A DNA stretch of 26,890 nt from Pseudomonas_S sp047607345 (GTDB taxonomy: Bacteria > Pseudomonadota > Gammaproteobacteria > Xanthomonadales > Xanthomonadaceae): positions 1 through 26,890 of the forward strand of contig JASGDF010000024.1 of the NCBI GenBank assembly GCA_047607345.1, written 5' to 3'. The notes beneath the pieces were generated by a model. The model was not told the DNA's origin, searched no databases, and saw only the letters and a list, made by a program, of their open reading frames with translations. Shown one piece after another: positions 22,647 through 26,890 of the stretch (its first letter is position 1; every line of letters begins with the position of its first letter). The translations under genes were made by a program, and so were the position numbers.

Positions 22647-23261
22647 ATGGCCGGGCCATCGCGCTACCTGGCGCTGGGCGATTCCTACAGCATCGGCGAG
22701 GGCGTGGCGGAAGCCGGTCGCTGGCCGGTACAACTGGCGCGGGCGCTGCGCGCCGAAGGCGTGGCGCTGGACGATCCGCAGATCGTCGCCGCCACCGGCT
22801 GGACCACCGACGAGCTGGACGCCGGCATCGACGCGGCCGACCCGCGCGGACCGTTCGCGCTGGTCAGCCTGCTGGTCGGCGTCAACAACCAGTACCGCGG
22901 TCGGCCGCTGGACGAGTACCGGGCGCAGTTCGGCGCGTTGCTGGATCGCGCGATCGGCTTTGCCGGCGGACCGGCGGGGCGCGTGCTGGTGCTGTCGATC
23001 CCGGACTGGGGCGTCACCCCGTTCGCGCGCGCGCAGGGCCGCGATCCCGACCAGATCGGCCGCGAGATCGACGCGTTCAACGCGGTCGCGGCCGAGGTCT
23101 GTGGCGATCGTGGCGTCACCTTCGTCGACATCACACCCTTCAGCCGCATCCACGGCGCCGAAACGCGGATGCTGGCCGACGACGCACTACACCCCTCCGC
23201 CGCGATGTATGCCGGCTGGACCGCGCTGGCATTGCCCGAGGCGCGGCGGGCCTTGGCCTGA
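22647..23261 (+). CDS. SGNH/GDSL-family hydrolase
   Basis: A 204-residue esterase-like protein. Block I is LALGDSYSIGEG with nucleophile S13; block III is GVNNQYRG with N80-N81; block V is DDALHPS with D179 and H182. Thus the catalytic Ser-Asp-His set of the SGNH superfamily is complete. No signal peptide is present, so it is expected to be cytoplasmic. It may deacylate or deacetylate lipids, sugars or other esters; the substrate is not deducible. ATG 22647 lies 5 bases after the alaA stop, pointing to translational coupling. Confidence 0.86.
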   Translation: MAGPSRYLALGDSYSIGEGVAEAGRWPVQLARALRAEGVALDDPQIVAATGWTTDELDAGIDAADPRGPFALVSLLVGVNNQYRGRPLDEYRAQFGALLDRAIGFAGGPAGRVLVLSIPDWGVTPFARAQGRDPDQIGREIDAFNAVAAEVCGDRGVTFVDITPFSRIHGAETRMLADDALHPSAAMYAGWTALALPEARRALA

Positions 23262-23270
23262 GTCCCGTGT

Positions 23271-23310
23271 GTGAGTTCTTCGCAAAAGCACCGCACATCC
23301 GTGCGTAAGC
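23271..23310. repeat. Degenerate copy of the 49-bp hairpin unit
   Basis: GTGAGTTCTTCGCAAAAGCA and the following CCGCACATCCGTGCG match the unit repeated at 20213-20351 (GAGTCCCTCGCAAAAGCAGC, then GCACATCCATGTGC) with several changes. It lies just after the GDSL gene stop. The family therefore appears twice in the window at gene edges. Confidence 0.65.
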
Positions 23311-23343
23311 AACGGAATGCGGGCCATCCCCATGCGGGGCACT

Positions 23344-23349
23344 ATAGAC
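23344..23349 (+). promoter_or_regulatory. Candidate -10 box (TATAGA) of the methyltransferase gene
   Basis: TATAGA stands out in GC-rich DNA, 31 bases before the TTG start. No good -35 box lies 16-18 bases upstream. If used, transcription would begin near 23356, giving a leader of about 25 bases. Confidence 0.4.
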
Positions 23350-23354
23350 TGGCC

Positions 23355-23384
23355 ATGACTCCCCAGACCCGGAGCACGCTTTGA
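23355..23384 (+). CDS. Possible 9-codon upstream ORF overlapping the methyltransferase start
   Basis: ATG 23355 reads MTPQTRSTL and stops at TGA 23382-23384, overlapping the TTG start of the methyltransferase as TTGA. Such an overlap could couple translation. However, it begins about at the predicted transcription start, has no ribosome site, and may be chance. Confidence 0.2.
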   Translation: MTPQTRSTL

Positions 23385-24073
23385 GCGATGCCACCCGTCC
23401 GCTGAGCCCGCCGCAGGCCCACGCCATCGCGCGTGCATTCCTGCCGGCGCATCCGCTGGGCAACCGTTACGACTACTACTACACGTGCATCAAGCTGCGC
23501 ACCGATCCGCTCTACCCGGGCGTGCTCGACGCGCTGCGCGGCACCCGCGCGCCGCTGCTCGACCTGGGCTGCGGCCTGGGCCTGCTCGCGCACGCGCTGC
23601 GCGCCGACGGCCAGGCGCTGGACTACCGCGGCGTGGACATCGACGCCGCCAAGATCCGCCGCGCGCGCCGGATCGCCGGGCGCAGCGGCCTGGCGCGCAC
23701 TCGCTTCGACGTGCTCGACCTCAAGCAGGGCGCGCCCGACCACCGCGGCAGCGTGGCCATCCTGGACGTGCTGCAGTACCTGCCCGAGGCGGGCCAGGCC
23801 GGGCTGATCGCCGACGCCGCAAGGATGCTGGAACCGGGCGCGCGGCTGGTGATCCGCTGCGGGCTGGACGACGCCAGCCGCCGCGGCCGCACCAGCCGCA
23901 TCGGCGACGTGCTCGCACATGTGGCGGGCTGGATGCAGGAGCGCCCGCGCAGTCCGCCGACCCGCGCGCGCCTGGAGACCCAGCTGGAGGCTGCCGGTCT
24001 GCGCGCGCGCTTCGCCCCGCTGTACGGCAACACGCCGTTCAACAACTGGCTGGTGGTGGCCGAGCCGCGCTAG
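23381..24073 (+). CDS. Class I SAM-dependent methyltransferase
   Basis: A 230-residue protein with a Rossmann-type SAM fold. Motif I is LLDLGCGLGLLA (59-70), the acidic end of the second strand is D86/D88 in YRGVDIDAAKI, and VAILDVLQYLPEAGQAGLIA is the usual motif IV region. The last strand ends NNWLVVAEPR. The start is TTG 23381: GGAG lies about 7 bases upstream and no ATG in this frame fits. It is convergent with a TonB-dependent receptor and its TAG stop lies inside the terminal repeat of a MITE-like element. The methyl acceptor is unknown; a small molecule or lipid precursor seems more likely than DNA, as no recognition domain is present. Confidence 0.82.
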   Translation: MSDATRPLSPPQAHAIARAFLPAHPLGNRYDYYYTCIKLRTDPLYPGVLDALRGTRAPLLDLGCGLGLLAHALRADGQALDYRGVDIDAAKIRRARRIAGRSGLARTRFDVLDLKQGAPDHRGSVAILDVLQYLPEAGQAGLIADAARMLEPGARLVIRCGLDDASRRGRTSRIGDVLAHVAGWMQERPRSPPTRARLETQLEAAGLRARFAPLYGNTPFNNWLVVAEPR

Positions 24074-24291
24074 GGCGTGTCATCGATTCAGGTACAGGCT
24101 GGACCGATCGCCACCGAGCAATCCCTTCCCCCGCGTGCGGGGGAAGGTGGCGCGCAGCGCCGGATGGGGGCTTCTCGCGGCCGGGGGACTCCCCCATCCG
24201 CCCCCGGATCAAGTCCGGGGCAGGCTCTGCGGGCACCTTCCCCCGTGCACGGGGGAAGGAGGTCTGCTCGGGAATGTGATGACGCGCCCTA
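24071..24291. mobile_element. MITE-like element (221 bp) with terminal inverted repeats and TA duplication
   Basis: The ends are GGGCGTGTCATC (24073-24084) and GATGACGCGCCC (24278-24289), complementary at 11 of 12 positions, each flanked outside by TA (24071-24072 and 24290-24291). The interior holds several hairpins: CCTTCCCCCGC/GCGGGGGAAGG (24124-24147), GGATGGGGG/CCCCCATCC, CCCCGGA/TCCGGGG, and a perfect 24-bp palindrome at 24236-24259 (CCTTCCCCCGTG and its complement). No ORF is convincing. TA duplication and size fit a non-autonomous element moved by a TA-targeting transposase; which one is not known from this window. The stop codons of both flanking genes use the terminal G of each repeat. 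Confidence 0.65.
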
Positions 24292-26463
24292 GAACTTCCA
24301 GGACAGCGTCAGCTCGACGTCGCGCGGATCTCCGTAGATCCACTGGGTCTGGTAAGTAATGTTGGCGTAGTACTCGCGATCGAACAGGTTGCGCACGTTG
24401 AGCTGCGCCGACAGGGCCTGGTTGATGTCGTAGCGGGCCATCAGGCTGGCCAGCACCACGCTGCCCTGCTGCAGCCGCACGGTGTTGCCCTGCGGATCGA
24501 GGCCCTGCTCGTGGAACGACGACTGCCAGTTCAGGCCGCCGCCGATCCGCCAGGGGCCGGCCTGCCAGGTGCTGAACACGGTGGCCTCGCGGCGCGGGCT
24601 GGTCGGGTTGACGTCCACGCCGTCGGCATCGTTGGCGTCGAACTGCGCCCAGCCGAAGCTGATGCGCCATTGCTCGGACAACTCGCCATCGAGCTGGAAT
24701 TCAACGCCCTGGCTGACCGTGCCGTCGGCGGCGCGATAGGCCTGGTCGGTGCTGCCCGGCACCACTTGGCCGGTATCGGCCACGGCGAAGTTGTCCTGCT
24801 CGATGCGGAACAGGGTCAGCCCGGCATTGAGCCGGCCGTCGAAATACTCGCCCTTGGCGCCGATCTCGTAGTTGTTGCCTTCCAGCGGGTCCAGGTAGCG
24901 GCCGTTGCGATCGCGGTTGCTCTGCGGGTTGAAGATGCTGGTGTAGCTGGCATACAGCGAGTGGTGCCGGTCCAGGTCGTAGATCAGGCCGGCGTACGGC
25001 GTGGTGCGGCCACGCTTGGCGTAGGAGCTGGCCGGCGTCAGCCGGTCGGTGGTCTTCCAGTCGCTGACCCGCGCGCCGACGATCGCCTTCAGATCGTCGG
25101 TCATGTTGAAGCGGCCGGCGGCATAGGCGCCGACCTGGCGGATGTCGTTCTCGCTGCCCTTCTGCAGCGGCGTCCAGGCCGGCTGCGCCATCGTGCCAGT
25201 CCAGGCGTAGACGCTCTCGGCGGTCAGCGTGTCCAGCGTCCAGTTGTACCAGCTGCGCACGTTGCGATCCATCCAGGTCGCGCCCGCGACAACCTCGTGC
25301 TCGCGTCCCCACAGCGTCAGCGGGAGGCTGACGTAGGCATCGAGGCTGTCCTGCATCGTGTAGGCGGGGTAGTCGCCGCCGAAGTTGCTGTCCAGGCCCA
25401 GCCCGGTCGCCTTGTCCGGATAGCCGTAGTAGCCGTACAGCACCGACTTCCAGTCGGTCTCGAAGCGCTGGCGCGAATACTCCACGTGCAGCCGCGCGCC
25501 GCCGTCGAAGCGATGGATCAGCCCGGCGAACGCGTTGGTGGTGTCGGCCACGCCCCGCGCCCAGCGCGGGGTGAACGAGGCCGATCGTGCGAAATGGGTC
25601 CGGCTGCCATCGCTGAACCAGACCGGCACGCCGCCCCAGGTGGTGCCGCGTCCGTCGTTGCGCTGCTTGCTGACGCCGACGTAGCCGCGGGTGACTTCGC
25701 TGAAGTCCGCATCGACGATGCCGTACAGCAAGCCGGACTGCTTGCTGTAGTAGTCGCGGAACGAATCCTTGTCCTCGTAGCTGGCGACCACGCGGCCGCG
25801 CACGTTGCCGGCCGCGTTCAACGGCGACTGCAGGTCTACGCTGCCGCGATAGCGGTTCCAGCGGCCGGCCGCGAGGCTGACGCTGCCGGTGAACACGTCG
25901 CTGTCGGCATGCTTGCGCACCAGGTCGATGGATGCCGCCGGGCTGCCCGCACCGGTGGTCAGGCCGTTGGCGCCACGGACGATCTCCACGCGGTCGTAGA
26001 TGGCCAGGTTCTGCTGCACGTCGCCGGTGTAGGCGGTGGGAATGCCATCGACCCTGTAATAGTCGATCTCGAAACCGCGCGCGCTGATGTAGGTGCGCTC
26101 GGTGTCCCAGGTCGGCGAGTTGAAGCCGGCCACCGTATCGGTGATGTCCTGGAACGTCTGCAGGTTGCGGTCGGCGATCTGCTGGCGGCTGATCACCACC
26201 ACCGACTGCGGCGTGTCGCGCAGCGACAGTTCCAGCTTGGCCGAGCTGCGCGCGATGCCGGCGGTGTAGGAATCGCTGCCTTCGGTCGTGCCGTCCCTGC
26301 GGGCCTCGACCTGCAGGCGGTCCAGGTCCACCGGATCGCCGGTGCTGGACTGCGCCGATGCCAGCAGCGGCCACGCGCAAGCCAGCGCCAGCAGCGAACG
26401 CGATGAAACGAACGGGGAGCCTGCGCGCGCGATGCGGCGCGCGGCGATCATGCGGGTGGACAT
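24289..26463 (-). CDS. TonB-dependent siderophore receptor
   Basis: A 724-residue outer-membrane receptor. A signal peptide runs to about residue 37 (SLLALACAWPLLASA). VDLDRLQVEARRDG is the TonB-box/linker region, followed by the plug (about 80-200) with LRDTPQSVVVISRQQIADRN, TYISARGFEIDYYRVDGIPT and IVRGANGLTTGAGSPAASI, and then the 22-strand barrel, ending NLFDREYYANITYQTQWIYG and a terminal phenylalanine. Overall it fits the siderophore (FhuE/FoxA/FpvA) group. There is no STN signalling extension after the signal peptide, so it should be a transporter without sigma-factor signalling. GAGG lies 8 bases before ATG 26463. The ligand, probably a ferric siderophore, cannot be specified. No clear Fur box is visible. 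Confidence 0.92.
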   Translation of the reverse strand: MSTRMIAARRIARAGSPFVSSRSLLALACAWPLLASAQSSTGDPVDLDRLQVEARRDGTTEGSDSYTAGIARSSAKLELSLRDTPQSVVVISRQQIADRNLQTFQDITDTVAGFNSPTWDTERTYISARGFEIDYYRVDGIPTAYTGDVQQNLAIYDRVEIVRGANGLTTGAGSPAASIDLVRKHADSDVFTGSVSLAAGRWNRYRGSVDLQSPLNAAGNVRGRVVASYEDKDSFRDYYSKQSGLLYGIVDADFSEVTRGYVGVSKQRNDGRGTTWGGVPVWFSDGSRTHFARSASFTPRWARGVADTTNAFAGLIHRFDGGARLHVEYSRQRFETDWKSVLYGYYGYPDKATGLGLDSNFGGDYPAYTMQDSLDAYVSLPLTLWGREHEVVAGATWMDRNVRSWYNWTLDTLTAESVYAWTGTMAQPAWTPLQKGSENDIRQVGAYAAGRFNMTDDLKAIVGARVSDWKTTDRLTPASSYAKRGRTTPYAGLIYDLDRHHSLYASYTSIFNPQSNRDRNGRYLDPLEGNNYEIGAKGEYFDGRLNAGLTLFRIEQDNFAVADTGQVVPGSTDQAYRAADGTVSQGVEFQLDGELSEQWRISFGWAQFDANDADGVDVNPTSPRREATVFSTWQAGPWRIGGGLNWQSSFHEQGLDPQGNTVRLQQGSVVLASLMARYDINQALSAQLNVRNLFDREYYANITYQTQWIYGDPRDVELTLSWKF

Positions 26464-26567
26464 CGGGTCAGCCTCGTCGAGCAGAAAGGTGAGCCGTCGG
26501 CGACGGCTGGAGGCTGGCTTGGGTCACGCGCCCATCAAGGCGCGGCCCGGTCACTGGCTGGGCGTGG

Positions 26568-26596
26568 ATGTTCCGCGTGCGTTAACTTTTTGTCAA
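26568..26596 (-). promoter_or_regulatory. Candidate promoter of the siderophore receptor
   Basis: On the minus strand TTGACA (26596-26591) is 17 bases from GAACAT (26573-26568), about 105 bases before the start codon, in an AT-richer patch (26581-26632). The -10 box is poor. No clear iron box overlaps it. Confidence 0.45.
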
Positions 26597-26693
26597 TCGC
26601 GACATATTTCGCCAATGATTCAAACAGGCGGCTCGGCACCTGGGGCCATACCGGGACCCGGTAGGCCTCGAGTTTCAGCGACGTAGCGGATAC

Positions 26694-26890
26694 CGTCGTC
26701 CCTGCGCGAGCGGGGGCCAGCGACTAGAGCCTATGCCGCAGCAAGACACTGGGTCCCCGCCTGCGCGCACTGCTGTCTGGAGAAATCCTGCTCGTCGCTC
26801 CCGCGCAGGCGGGAGCCCAGTGACTTGCGCGGCCATCTGCACGAAAGTCCCTGGATCTTCGATCCCCAGCCCTCGCGCACCGCGCGAGGG
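26694..26890. repeat. Composite REP-bounded repeat, copy B (cut by window edge)
   Basis: This 197-bp stretch aligns without gaps to 6023-6219. Shared blocks include GGGTCCCCGCCTG, GCTCCCGCGCA..GCGGGAGCCCAG and GCACGAAAGTCCCTGGATCT. The final hairpin is CCCTCGCGC/GCGCGAGGG, against CCCGCGCGC/GCGCGCGGG in copy A. By comparison with copy A, another 70 or so bases ending in an inverted REP should follow outside the window. The remaining upstream gap (26597-26693) has no feature I can identify. Confidence 0.75.

Noticed and set aside
26597..26632. Fur box upstream of the siderophore receptor
   Set aside because: The AATGATT core is present once, but no 19-bp palindrome close to the Fur consensus can be built around it.

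Overview
The window is very GC-rich and densely coded. Gene content suggests a gammaproteobacterium of the Xanthomonadaceae/Lysobacteraceae (Xanthomonas, Lysobacter or Luteimonas type). The pointers are dctA and maeB, two OprP-like porins, a CitMHS carrier beside tctD/tctE, and families of short palindromic repeats (CGTAGGAGC-type, REP-type CGTC..CCCGC, CCTTCCCCCGC-type) between genes. The genus cannot be fixed from sequence alone.

Layout. 1-258: tail of an IS3-type transposase and a short spacer. 259-742: an XRE-type regulator whose promoter carries a palindrome. 769-9863: a C4-dicarboxylate module made of maeB (malic enzyme), dctA, a divergent OprP-like porin, a hybrid sensor kinase with a DctB-like periplasmic sensor, and a convergent LuxR/NarL-type response regulator. 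9934-16765: a second carboxylate module. Its minus-strand operon encodes TctD-like regulator, TctE-like kinase and a periplasmic binding protein with no permease; its plus-strand run encodes an OprP-like porin, a CitMHS citrate carrier and a PhaB-like acetoacetyl-CoA reductase. 16881-23261: housekeeping and envelope genes, namely a QEGLA-motif metallopeptidase-like protein with RsgA, two divergent family 2 glycosyltransferases, AlaA-like aminotransferase and a GDSL esterase. 23381-26463: a methyltransferase facing a TonB-dependent siderophore receptor. No rRNA, tRNA or CRISPR array was seen.

The two carboxylate modules have parallel designs: an outer-membrane porin, an inner-membrane secondary carrier, a two-component system that senses a carboxylate, and a metabolic enzyme (malic enzyme or acetoacetyl-CoA reductase). 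The first joins a DctB-like sensor to a CrbS/MxtR-like kinase core instead of using DctD and sigma-54. The second adds an orphan binding protein, probably a co-sensor.

The most unusual signals are in the repeats. A 75-bp REP pair sits exactly in frame (25 codons) inside the signal peptide of the binding protein. A 221-bp MITE-like element with terminal inverted repeats and a TA duplication splits what looks like an ancestral CTAG shared by two convergent stop codons. A 197-bp composite repeat occurs twice with a compensatory base-pair change. A tandem hairpin array lies directly upstream of a glycosyltransferase.
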